Below, piece by piece: positions 1 to 7,262 of a stretch of DNA of 47,698 bases. Both the position numbers and the translations under genes were made by a program. Below the pieces are notes generated by a model. It searched no databases, was not told the DNA's origin, and saw only the letters and a list, made by a program, of their open reading frames with translations. This stretch comes from Candidatus Latescibacterota bacterium (lineage in GTDB: Bacteria > Krumholzibacteriota > Krumholzibacteriia > LZORAL124-64-63). The stretch lies in NCBI GenBank assembly GCA_030658975.1, contig JAUSBL010000081.1:1-47698 (forward strand). Reading direction: 5' to 3'. Position 1 is the first letter of the stretch. Every line of letters begins with the position of its first letter.

Positions 1-932
1 CATCGGGAGTGTCCTTGTGCAAGCCGAGATGCGTGCGCGATCCATGGTAGTATTCGAGGTAGCCCCGCAGGATCCGCCGCGCATGCCCTTCGCTCAACGA
101 GATCAAATGGTCGAGGCACTCCCTCTTGAGCGTCCCCACGACACGCTCGCAATAACCGTTCTGCCAGGGAGATCGCGGACTGATCACCAACTGCTCGATC
201 CCCAGGCTTTCGATGGCCTGCTGGACCTCGAACCCGTAAATCCCGTCACGGTCTCGCACCAGGAACCGTGGAGCCGTGTCGAAAGGAAAGGCTTGGCGTA
301 GTTGTGTCGCCGTCCATGCGGCCGTCGGGTGCCGCGTGACATTGAGGTGCACGATCCGTTGCCGCCCCAGCGAGAGCACGACGAACACGTGCAGTGTCTT
401 GAACATGACGGTCGGCACGGTCAGAAAATCGACCGCGACGGTCTCGCCGAGATGGTTCGTCAGGAACGTTTTCCAATCCTGGGTCGGACGCCCGCGCCGC
501 TTGATCATGTAACGTGCGACGGTCGCCTCGCTCACCTCGAAGCCCAGCATCCGCACCTCGCCATGGATGCGCGGCGCGCCCCAGGTCGGGTTCTCGCGGG
601 AAATGCGCCGGATCAGTTCGATCAGCTCGAGGGGGATGCGGGGCCGGCCGTCCCGGTTCGCTTGGCAGGCTCTTCCGGCGCCACCACATCCGCTACAGAT
701 GACGGTGCCAGGCGATGACCGTCTCCGGCTTGACCAGCCTCAGCGGGCGGCGCCATCCGGGCCATAGCCGGCTCAGCAGAACCCAGAACAGGCGGTCGAG
801 CGGCTCGAAGGCTGGCTTCGGGCTGGCTCGTTGCAGGATGAGGATCTGCCGGCGCAGGGCCAGGTTTTCGAGGGCGAGGGAGCGGCGTGCCCGAAGGCCG
901 GACAGAAGGGTGTGGAGGATGAGTCTCAGCAT
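1..932 (-). pseudogene. Broken integrase-core transposase (runs off left edge)
   Basis: Read on the minus strand from an ATG at 932, the protein begins with a helical DNA-binding region and continues through KPETVIAWHRHL, typical of integrase-core (rve) transposases. An in-frame TAG lies at 693-695. After a frameshift near 660-680 the reading resumes as GRPRIPLELIELIRR, NPTWGAPRIHGE and the DDE core: Asp in VDFLTVPT, Asp in VRDRDGIYG, and Glu in YCERVVGTLKREC. The C-terminus lies beyond base 1. All three catalytic acids are still visible, but the nonsense codon and frameshift together mean no intact protein is made. The direct reading is a decayed insertion sequence; its inverted repeats were not found because one end is outside the window. 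Family assignment beyond integrase-core is uncertain. Confidence 0.88.
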
Positions 933-1145
933 GATGCACACGATATCGGCGAAGCAGCATAAGTCCTTAGGATGCTTGGTAGATGGCATGATGAATAGTG
1001 ACTGGAGAGGTCCAGTACGTGCCGGGAAGGGCCGCATGCCATCGCTGAGTTTCGAATTTGCTCCGGCTTCACTTTGGTTGACAGCGAACGGTTCCCGATG
1101 CCAACTGATGCCGTAGACGGGAAAGCCAGGAAAGGATGGTTCTTC

Positions 1146-2618
1146 ATGACACGCTGCTTGAGGTTCGTGGTCCTGTCCTGTCTGGTCCTCCCGTTCCCGG
1201 TCGGGGCATCCGCCGCCGCCGTGACAGCCGCCGACTCCGCCGCGATCGCCCGGGTCATCGACGACAGCATCGGCTGGTTCGCGACCAAGGACTTCGACCG
1301 GATGTTCGGGGCGTTCGCCGACGACGCCGACTTCTTCATCTTCCACCCCGACTCGAAGTCCACGATCCGAGGCATCGACGCGTTGCGGGAACACAGCCGC
1401 ATCTTCGCCGATCCGGACTTCGTCTACGCCGGCCACGAGATCCGGGATCTCAAGATCGACTTCGGACCCTCGGCAGATGTCGCCTGGTACTCTGCCCTGT
1501 TGGAGGATTGCTGGAGCTACAAGGGCGAAAAGGGATGCTGGGACGACTGCCGCTGGACCGGTGTCCTCGCGAAGCGCACCGGGCGCTGGGTGATCGTGCA
1601 GATGCACTTCTCCTTCGCCGAGGACCAGGTGGTGGCCGGGGCCGCCCGCGCCCATGCTGAGCGGGACTCGCTCGTCTTCGGCGCCTACCCCGAGATGCGC
1701 GGTGTGGTCGTGGATCTCCACGGCCAGGGGCGGTTCGCCGAAGCAGCCGCCATCCTGGCCGGAGCCGTGCCGCGCTATCCCGACCACGTGATGGCCAACA
1801 CGTTCAACCTGGCCCTCATGTACGCGAAGCTGGGTGATCGGCAGGAGGCGGTGCGGGCTTTCGAGGACGGACACCGGCGGGGCGTCTTCTACAACACGTG
1901 GAGTTTCGAAGACGCGGTCTGGGACACGTTGCGCGGGGATCCCGGGTTCGCAGCCGTACTGGCGCGCAACGACGTGCTCATCGCCGAGGCCCAGAAGGGG
2001 AGCGTGATGAAGCTGGAGGTGGTCACGCCGAAAGGCTACCGCGCGGACCGGAAGTACCCCCTGTTCATCGCGCTCCACGGCGGGGGGGAGAACCTCGAAC
2101 AGTTCCGTCCCCACTGGACCTCCCCGGGCCTGCGCCGGGACTTCATCGTGGCCTACGTGCAGTCCTCGCAGGTCATCAGCATGAACGGCTACCACTGGCA
2201 GGACGAAGCCGTCACGTGTCGGGAAATCGCCGCGGCCTACCGGGAGGTGCTCGCCGGGTACGCGGTCGACACGAGCCGCGTCGTCATCGGCGGGTTCTCG
2301 TCGGGCGGATTCGGCTCGCTGGTGGCGTTCTTCGACGAGACGGTGCCCGCGTCCGGGTTCGTCGTCCTCTGCCCGGAGATCCCGGCCGACGCGACCGCGA
2401 ACGCTCTTGACGCGGCCGTCCGTCGCGGCGCCCGCGGAACGCTCCTGACCACCGAACTGGACGGGCGTCTGGAACGCCAGAAGGAGTACGTGGCGCGTCT
2501 CAACGGGCGGGGGCTGGACGTGCGGCTCGTCGTGACGCCCGACATCGGCCACTGGTACCCCGACAACCTGGAACAGCTGCTCGACGAGGCGCTGGAGCGG
2601 ATCGGCGCGGCGCCGTGA
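1146..2618 (+). CDS. Secreted SnoaL-like / TPR / alpha-beta hydrolase fusion
   Basis: The 490-residue protein starts at the ATG at 1146, which gives a clean signal peptide (MTRCLRFVVLSCLVLP..., cleavage near residue 23-25). The in-frame ATG at 1074 would bury that signal. Residues about 30-160 look like a SnoaL/DUF4440 fold (cone-shaped, NTF2-like). Residues about 185-285 contain a TPR-like helical pair. Residues about 288-485 are an alpha/beta hydrolase of the feruloyl-esterase/PHB-depolymerase type: oxyanion HGGGEN, nucleophile Ser385 in GFSSGG, an acid probably in TTELDGR, and His in DIGHWYP. The substrate is unknown; a secreted ester hydrolase is the safest reading. No partner gene is adjacent, and the gene is followed by a repeat-bearing intergenic region. 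Confidence 0.85.
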   Translation: MTRCLRFVVLSCLVLPFPVGASAAAVTAADSAAIARVIDDSIGWFATKDFDRMFGAFADDADFFIFHPDSKSTIRGIDALREHSRIFADPDFVYAGHEIRDLKIDFGPSADVAWYSALLEDCWSYKGEKGCWDDCRWTGVLAKRTGRWVIVQMHFSFAEDQVVAGAARAHAERDSLVFGAYPEMRGVVVDLHGQGRFAEAAAILAGAVPRYPDHVMANTFNLALMYAKLGDRQEAVRAFEDGHRRGVFYNTWSFEDAVWDTLRGDPGFAAVLARNDVLIAEAQKGSVMKLEVVTPKGYRADRKYPLFIALHGGGENLEQFRPHWTSPGLRRDFIVAYVQSSQVISMNGYHWQDEAVTCREIAAAYREVLAGYAVDTSRVVIGGFSSGGFGSLVAFFDETVPASGFVVLCPEIPADATANALDAAVRRGARGTLLTTELDGRLERQKEYVARLNGRGLDVRLVVTPDIGHWYPDNLEQLLDEALERIGAAP

Positions 2619-2740
2619 GCGGTTGTGCCTAATCGATATCCCATCCACCTTTTCAGATAGGCAGTGATCGCTGCCCGCGACTGTGGTAAGGGCTAACATC
2701 AAATGTCGGTCTTCTGTCTACTTTGCTCAGACATGTTGTT

Positions 2741-2812
2741 GCCGATATTCGCAGAGGCGCCACAGTTCCCGACATCTCTCATTCTCGTCACGCAGAGCGC
2801 CCCATCCGGGGA
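2741..2812. repeat. Intergenic repeat type 1, copy a
   Basis: About 72 bp align with 6928-6998. Shared blocks include attcgc, agaggcg, catctctc, tcacgc and gagcgcccca-ccgggga, with scattered substitutions and small gaps (roughly three quarters identical by eye). Both copies lie in non-coding DNA downstream of an exported-protein gene, and the function is unknown. Confidence 0.6.
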
Positions 2813-2896
2813 GCCAACACCAAGTAGGTCTCTCAGCGTGACAGCGCTCTGAGGGGTTAACACAGCGCCCGGCTCACAAGGTCGGGCGTTGCTGTG
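2811..2896. repeat. Intergenic repeat type 2, copy a (ends in hairpin)
   Basis: This segment aligns almost end to end with 4261-4344: agccaacaccaagtagg, a cagc/cac core, ggggttaacaca, then a CGCCCG...CGGGCG inverted repeat (2866-2871 with 2883-2888) followed by ttgctgtg. The conserved dyad suggests a structured RNA or terminator-like element, here about 250 bp after the upstream stop codon. Confidence 0.7.
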
Positions 2897-3263
2897 CCTA
2901 AAGCTACAAATCACGATATACCACAACTAGTTATCAGTCCCAATACGCACGCTCAGGTATGTGCTGAGGGATATAGTTCCCGACGATATTCAGACAGGAT
3001 CGGTCTTAATGGCCGATATTTCTCAAGAACTGTGCTGCTAATCGACACTCAGAAAGCCTGCAGAGTAGTAGACTGAAGCTCTCGCCCATCACGGTCACCG
3101 GAGGGGGTCCGGTGTCTGATTGATTCCAGCAAAGAACAAACCAATGCCGGCAAGAGGAGGTGGCGTTCAAGATGCCGGTACCCAGCCGGAGAGATTGACG
3201 CTGTCCTCCGGACAGCGAGTTCCGGACAAATCCGAGCACTCGACTTGGGAAGGGGAATACGAC

Positions 3264-4217
3264 ATGAAAAAGACAACCACTGTGTTCCTCGCTCTGTTCG
3301 TCATCGCAGGCATCGCCTACGCGGCCGACAAAGAGGAGGCCGAGCACGGGCCAACCGCCATCATCCCGCTTGCTCCGGAAGGCTTGCGGGCTGTCGGTGA
3401 CGACTGCACGAGTCCCATCGTGATCGGCAGCTTGCCTTACAGCGATCTGAACCAGACGACCTGCGGACGCGGCAACACATACGCAGCTACGTGCCTCGGC
3501 TATTATGACGGTGGCGAGGACATCGTCTACCGCCTGGATCTCGCGGTGGAGACGACCGTGAAAATCACCTTGGATCCGTTGGGCACCACCTGGACCGGAG
3601 TTGCGCTCGATGAGTTCTGTCCGCCGGATGCGAGTTGCCTGGGTGTAGCTACTGGTTCTTCCGCGGTCCCACGCATCATCATGAAGACCTTGGCGGCTGG
3701 CAGCTATTATATCATGGTCGACACTTGGCCCTCGCCGAATTGCATCCCCGCTTTTAATCTGACCGTCGAAGAGAGCGAACCGTATCCCAACCCGACCTGC
3801 GCGCTCGCGATCGACATCCAGGAACAGGGTCTGCAGCAATGGGCCGTCGATACATGCGGCAGCGAATCCGATTATAGCCCGACCAACAGCTGCACCGGCT
3901 ATTCTTCGGGCGCCAACGGTTTGGACGCTGTCTGGAAGATCAACCTCCAGGCGGGTGAAACCTTCGTTGTCACGCTCACGAACGAGACCTACGACGCCGC
4001 CATCTACCTGCTTGCCGACTGCGCGGATATGAACTCCTGTGTGTCGGGAGGCGACGATCCGGAAACCTTCTCGTATACGGCGACCGCAGCGGGCTGGTAC
4101 TACCTCGTCATCGACGGGTATGCCGCCGGTGGCTGCGGTACCTCGCTCGTGACGATCGATTCGCCGGTGTCGACTCAGGATATGCCTTGGGGAGCCGTCA
4201 AGGCACTCTACCGTTGA
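3264..4217 (+). CDS. Secreted protein with two PPC-like domains and WGAVKALYR tail
   Basis: The start is the ATG at 3264, preceded by aaggggaa and giving a signal peptide (MKKTTTVFLALFVIAGIAYA); the mature protein begins near AADKEE. Two repeated beta-sandwich modules follow, each like bacterial pre-peptidase C-terminal (PPC) domains. One runs from DDCTSPIVIG to FNLTVEE, the other from PNPTCALAIDI to GGCGTSLVTID; both are Cys-rich and have the AGSYYIMVD / AGWYYLVID signature. No catalytic domain is present, so it is probably a surface or matrix protein. The last residues, MPWGAVKALYR, match the tail of the unrelated protein encoded at 10291-10908. Codon use is less GC-biased than in most neighbours, which may indicate acquisition. 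Confidence 0.82.
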   Translation: MKKTTTVFLALFVIAGIAYAADKEEAEHGPTAIIPLAPEGLRAVGDDCTSPIVIGSLPYSDLNQTTCGRGNTYAATCLGYYDGGEDIVYRLDLAVETTVKITLDPLGTTWTGVALDEFCPPDASCLGVATGSSAVPRIIMKTLAAGSYYIMVDTWPSPNCIPAFNLTVEESEPYPNPTCALAIDIQEQGLQQWAVDTCGSESDYSPTNSCTGYSSGANGLDAVWKINLQAGETFVVTLTNETYDAAIYLLADCADMNSCVSGGDDPETFSYTATAAGWYYLVIDGYAAGGCGTSLVTIDSPVSTQDMPWGAVKALYR

Positions 4218-4260
4218 TATGGAGTGACCCCGGTCACGACCGCCTTCCTTCGGGGAGAGT

Positions 4261-4344
4261 AGCCAACACCAAGTAGGCCTCCCAACATGACAGCACTCTG
4301 GGGGGTTAACACAACGCCCGGCTCAAAGGTCGGGCGTTGCTGTG
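4261..4344. repeat. Intergenic repeat type 2, copy b (ends in hairpin)
   Basis: Near-copy of 2811-2896. It includes a perfect 8-bp inverted repeat, AACGCCCG (4313-4320) with CGGGCGTT (4331-4338) and a 10-nt loop, about 100 bp downstream of the preceding stop codon. It could act as a transcription terminator for that gene; there is no long T tract. Confidence 0.7.
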
Positions 4345-4447
4345 TCGTGTAGGCCCTGCTCCTCGATTCTTGGGCCGAGCCGCCTAACATTTTGGTAGTC
4401 TTGCGGGGCGAACCTGCGGCTTCAGTTCGAGGCTGGAAGGACCGCCC

Positions 4448-4705
4448 ATGGAGACGAGCAAGTTCACCGGGGAACAGATTTCCATGGCCCTCAGGCAAGT
4501 CGAGGCCGGCACGCCGGTCGTCGAGATCTGCCGCAAGCTCCAGGTCACCGAGCAGACGTTCTACCGCTGGAAGAAGAAGTACGGCAGCCTCGGGACGCCT
4601 GAGATCCGGGAACTTCGTCAGTTGCGAGATGAGAACCGGAAGCTCAAGCAGTTGGTTGCCGACCTGACCCTGGACAAGCATATCCTGCAGGAGTCCCTAA
4701 AATAA
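4448..4705 (+). CDS. IS3-family transposase OrfA
   Basis: The 85-residue protein has the classic OrfA layout. A helix-turn-helix runs from KFTGEQISMALRQVEAG through EICRKLQVTEQTFYRWKKKYG (residues about 5-50), followed by a leucine-zipper coiled coil (LRQLRDENRKLKQLVADL) and the conserved end LDKHILQESLK. It binds the element's ends and normally fuses to OrfB by ribosomal frameshifting. OrfB lies in the +1 frame relative to OrfA rather than the usual -1, around the A-rich ctaaaataaag at 4697-4707, so the slippery site may itself be damaged. The OrfA frame is intact. Confidence 0.92.
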   Translation: METSKFTGEQISMALRQVEAGTPVVEICRKLQVTEQTFYRWKKKYGSLGTPEIRELRQLRDENRKLKQLVADLTLDKHILQESLK

Positions 4706-5566
4706 AGTACTGAGACCACAGGAGCGCCGCAGGTGGGTCGGCTGGGCCCGGGATGCGAACCGGATTTCGACACGGCGGGCCTGTCTGGCCAGTGGCTTCA
4801 GCCGTTCGACGATCGTGTATCAGTCGCGTCGACCGGGCCAGGAGCCTCTCAAGAAGCGGATGACGGAGCTGGCTGCGGTACGGACCAGTTACGGATATCG
4901 GCGTCTTCATGTCCTGCTCCGACGTGAGGGCTGGCCGATCAACGTGAAGCGCGTCTATCGCCTGTACGCCGAGGAAGGGCTGGGGCTCAAGCGCAAGAAG
5001 CCCAAGCGTCGACGGGCGGCCGTGGCCCGGGTGCAGCTGGACCCGGTCAGTGGTCCCGGCCAGCGGTGGGCGATGGATTTCATGCACGACGAGTTGTTCG
5101 ACGGCAAGAAGATACGGGTGCTGACGGTGATCGATGTGTTTAGGCGCGAGTGCCTGGAGTTGGAGGTTCGCATGAACTTCCGCGGAGTGGACGTGGCTCA
5201 GGTGCTGAGCAGCCCGGTTGAGCGCCACGGCAAGCCGCAGACGGTCCAGTGCGACCAAGGTACGGAGTTCACGTCACTGGCGATGGACCACTGGGCTTAC
5301 TGGAACCATGTCGGCCTGAACTTCAGTAGGCCAGGGATGCCGGGAGACAATGCCCGCAACGAGGCGTTCAACGGCACAGTCAGACGTGAGTGCTTAACGC
5401 ACCATTACTTTTTGGGTCTCGAGGAAACTGCCGCCGTGCTAAGCTCATGGAAGGAGGATACAACAACGACCGTCCCCATGGCAGTTTGGGGCAGATCACG
5501 CCGGCTGAATACTCAGCCGGCTGGTTCAGCAAGAACGACCCTGCAAGGCTGGCAAAATGCGGGTAG
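4704..5566 (+). pseudogene. IS3-family transposase OrfB, frameshifted
   Basis: From about 4704 the reading gives VLRPQERRRWVGWARD, SFSRST-type HTH_21 residues and RTSYGYRRLHVLLRREGW, then an rve core with the first catalytic Asp in WAMDFMHD, the second in QCDQGTEFTS and the Glu in NEAFNGTVRREC. At about 5458-5459 one base has been lost. Before it the frame reads SSWKED; the expected continuation YNNDRPHGSLGQITPAEY appears only in another frame and ends at the TAG at 5564-5566. Without correction the frame runs on for hundreds of codons and joins the downstream propeller gene. There is no good start codon before 4815. The element is almost certainly inactive. Confidence 0.85.
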
Positions 5567-5843
5567 AACTGGTCCAAGGTTGGGGGCAAGAGCCATTCCC
5601 AATATTGGTAACGGATTGAGCGGTTCCGGCGAGTGGGGCCGGATTCTCTGGTTTGGGAGGGAGAGTTTGGGGGGCGGTGGGAACGCCAGCGCGTACTCGA
5701 AATCTACCAACGTGCCACCCCCCGACGGCATGGCTCGCGATTCCGCACCGTCGGCGGCGCCGGCGAAGCACGGGAACTCCGTCGCCATTCCATGGTTGCA
5801 ACCATCCATCGGATCTCACCCCCTCCCCACCGAAAGCCGCGAT

Positions 5844-6845
5844 GTGAAACCGACCTGGCTTGCGATCACCCTGGCGTTGGGACTCGCCGGCGCCGTCATG
5901 GCCCAGCCCCCGCACGATCCTCTCCTCGAAGGCCAGATCAGCGACTTCGTCCGCCGCATCCACCAGGATCACCGCGGTGACATGTGGTTCGGCACCAACG
6001 GCGATGGGGTCATCCGTTACGACGGCGGGTCGTTGCAGGGGTTCAACGTGCACGAGGGCTTCGGGGGCGAGGCCGTTCGAGGCATTGTCGAGGGCGCCGA
6101 CGGCATCGTCTGGTTCGGCACCAACGGCGGCCTGAGCCGCTGGGACGGGGACTCATTCACGAACTTCAGGCTCGTGGATGACCTGGTCAGCCTGGGCGGC
6201 AACGACGTCTGGGCGTTGACCATCGACAGCAAGGGGACTCTCTGGGTGGGGACCCTCGCGGGCGCCGGCACCTTCGACGGCCGGACCTTCACACCCTTCG
6301 ACCTGCCCGAGACCGAGCCCGACCACTCCCGCGGCGTGACCAGTTCCCGCATCGTCCACAGCATCATCGAGGACAGCCGTGGCCGGATGTGGTTCGCCAC
6401 CACCGGCGGCGTCTTCGTCTGGGACGGCACGAAGCTGGAGAACATCTCGACCGCGGATGGACTGTGCGGGAACGCGGTGAACGACATCGTCGAGGCGCGG
6501 GACGGGAGCTTCTGGTTCGCGACGCACCACAACGGCGTGTGCCGCCTGAAGGACGGGGAGTTCACGCACTTCGGCCCCGCGGACGGCGTGCAGGGCGACG
6601 AAGCCTGGGACCTCTTCATCGACGGCGCCGGCAACATCTGGTTCCCGACCGAACACTTCGGGGTGTACCGTTTCGACGGCGAATCCTTCCGACGGTTCGG
6701 CGACGGGGACGGACTGCTCAGCCCGGCCGTGCAGTGCACCTTCGAGGACCGCGAAGGGCGGATCTGGATCGGAGGATACCGGGGCCTGTACCGGTACGAC
6801 GGCAACGGGTTCGTCAACTTGACGGAGATGTTGCCCTGGCCGTAG
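5844..6845 (+). CDS. Secreted two-component-type beta-propeller protein
   Basis: The proposed start is the GTG at 5844, which yields a signal peptide (MKPTWLAITLALGLAGAVMA) cut before QPPHDP. The remaining ~310 residues are tandem Reg_prop-type blades with recurrent motifs: GDMWFGTNGDGVIRYDG, GIVWFGTNGGLSRWDG, GTLWVGTLAGAGTFDG, GRMWFATTGGVFVWDG, GSFWFATHHNGVCRLKDG, GNIWFPTEHFGVYRFDG and GRIWIGGYRGLYRYDG. Seven blades suggest one closed propeller. In two-component hybrids such propellers sense ligands outside the membrane, but no kinase, transmembrane or sorting domain follows here. The frame is open upstream into the broken transposase, but the GTG with its signal peptide is the natural start. 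The ribosome-binding site is weak. Confidence 0.8.
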   Translation: MKPTWLAITLALGLAGAVMAQPPHDPLLEGQISDFVRRIHQDHRGDMWFGTNGDGVIRYDGGSLQGFNVHEGFGGEAVRGIVEGADGIVWFGTNGGLSRWDGDSFTNFRLVDDLVSLGGNDVWALTIDSKGTLWVGTLAGAGTFDGRTFTPFDLPETEPDHSRGVTSSRIVHSIIEDSRGRMWFATTGGVFVWDGTKLENISTADGLCGNAVNDIVEARDGSFWFATHHNGVCRLKDGEFTHFGPADGVQGDEAWDLFIDGAGNIWFPTEHFGVYRFDGESFRRFGDGDGLLSPAVQCTFEDREGRIWIGGYRGLYRYDGNGFVNLTEMLPWP

Positions 6846-6861
6846 TCGGGACCGGATCAGA

Positions 6862-6905
6862 ATAGGGGTGTCCCTACTCAAAACCCCATCTGGGCATGAG
6901 GACAG
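6862..6905. repeat. Intergenic repeat type 3, copy a
   Basis: The block ggtgtccctactcaaaaccc continuing into catctgggcatgaggacag is shared with 9113-9157, where it reads gtgtgtccctgctcaaaacc and onward. GGGGT and ACCCC can pair across a 13-nt loop. Both copies lie in non-coding DNA on either side of the kai genes. Confidence 0.65.
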
Positions 6906-6927
6906 GCTAAGCTGTGAAACGACAATT

Positions 6928-6998
6928 GCGGAAATTCGCACAGAGGCGGAACATAAGGCATCTCTCTTTTCCATCACGCTGAGCGCCCCACCCGGGGA
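6928..6998. repeat. Intergenic repeat type 1, copy b
   Basis: Partner of 2741-2812, sharing attcgc, agaggcg, catctctc and the gagcgcccca-ccgggga end. Confidence 0.6.
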
Positions 6999-7200
6999 CA
7001 CGCCCCGTCGAGTCCGGTCACTCTTGCGGTAGCCCTTCCACATTGAGACCCGCGCTCGCGTCCCATCCGATCAATATGATCGACATGCTGTTCACTGCGA
7101 CGGTCGCGCCTGCGAAAACATTTTAGATATTCCGCACGAATCCTCGCAGGCATACGCGTTATCGGCTATCATGCAGGGGCGAAATATCCATCAGTCCGGC

Positions 7201-7234
7201 GACGCGCACTCCACGTCAGCGTGGAGTAACGCGT
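7201..7234 (+). promoter_or_regulatory. Hairpin in the kaiC 5' leader
   Basis: A perfect 8-bp stem ACTCCACG (7208-7215) / CGTGGAGT (7220-7227) with a TCAG loop is extended by an outer GACGCG / CGCGTC stem across a small internal loop. It sits 28 nt before the kaiC start codon and its GAGAGGA ribosome-binding site. It could be a leader structure affecting translation or mRNA stability; this is inference. Confidence 0.45.
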
Positions 7235-7262
7235 CTGCATTCCAGCCGCGAGAGGACCCGTC

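Larger units (their letters stand above)
2619..3263. other. Intergenic region with repeats, no supported gene
   Basis: This 645-bp stretch is lower in GC than its surroundings and contains no convincing coding sequence on either strand. It carries two repeat segments shared with other intergenic regions of the window (2741-2812 and 2811-2896). A short copy near 2655-2695 of a GATCGCTGC...GCGACYGTGGT motif recurs near 35710-35745. The 5' leader of the next gene lies at its right end. Confidence 0.6.
4380..5600 (+). mobile_element. Decayed IS3-family insertion sequence
   Basis: The element contains an OrfA and a frame-shifted OrfB of the IS3 type. The right end probably lies in the actggtccaaggttgggggc stretch just after the OrfB stop, which resembles ends of this family. 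A matching left inverted repeat is only weakly visible near 4380-4400, so the outer limits are approximate. No target-site duplication was identified. Confidence 0.6.
6846..7262. other. Intergenic region upstream of kaiC with repeats
   Basis: No coding sequence is supported in these 417 bp. They hold a copy of repeat type 3 (6862-6905), a copy of repeat type 1 (6928-6998) and a strong hairpin in the probable kaiC leader (7201-7234). No convincing -35/-10 pair was found; TATCAT at about 7166-7171 is only a weak -10 candidate. Confidence 0.5.

Noticed and set aside
693-2702. A very long open frame on the minus strand opposite the hydrolase gene
   Set aside because: It is antisense to a gene with clear motifs. 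Its sequence is low-complexity from GC-rich codon bias, and only its last ~80 codons (the transposase start) are real.
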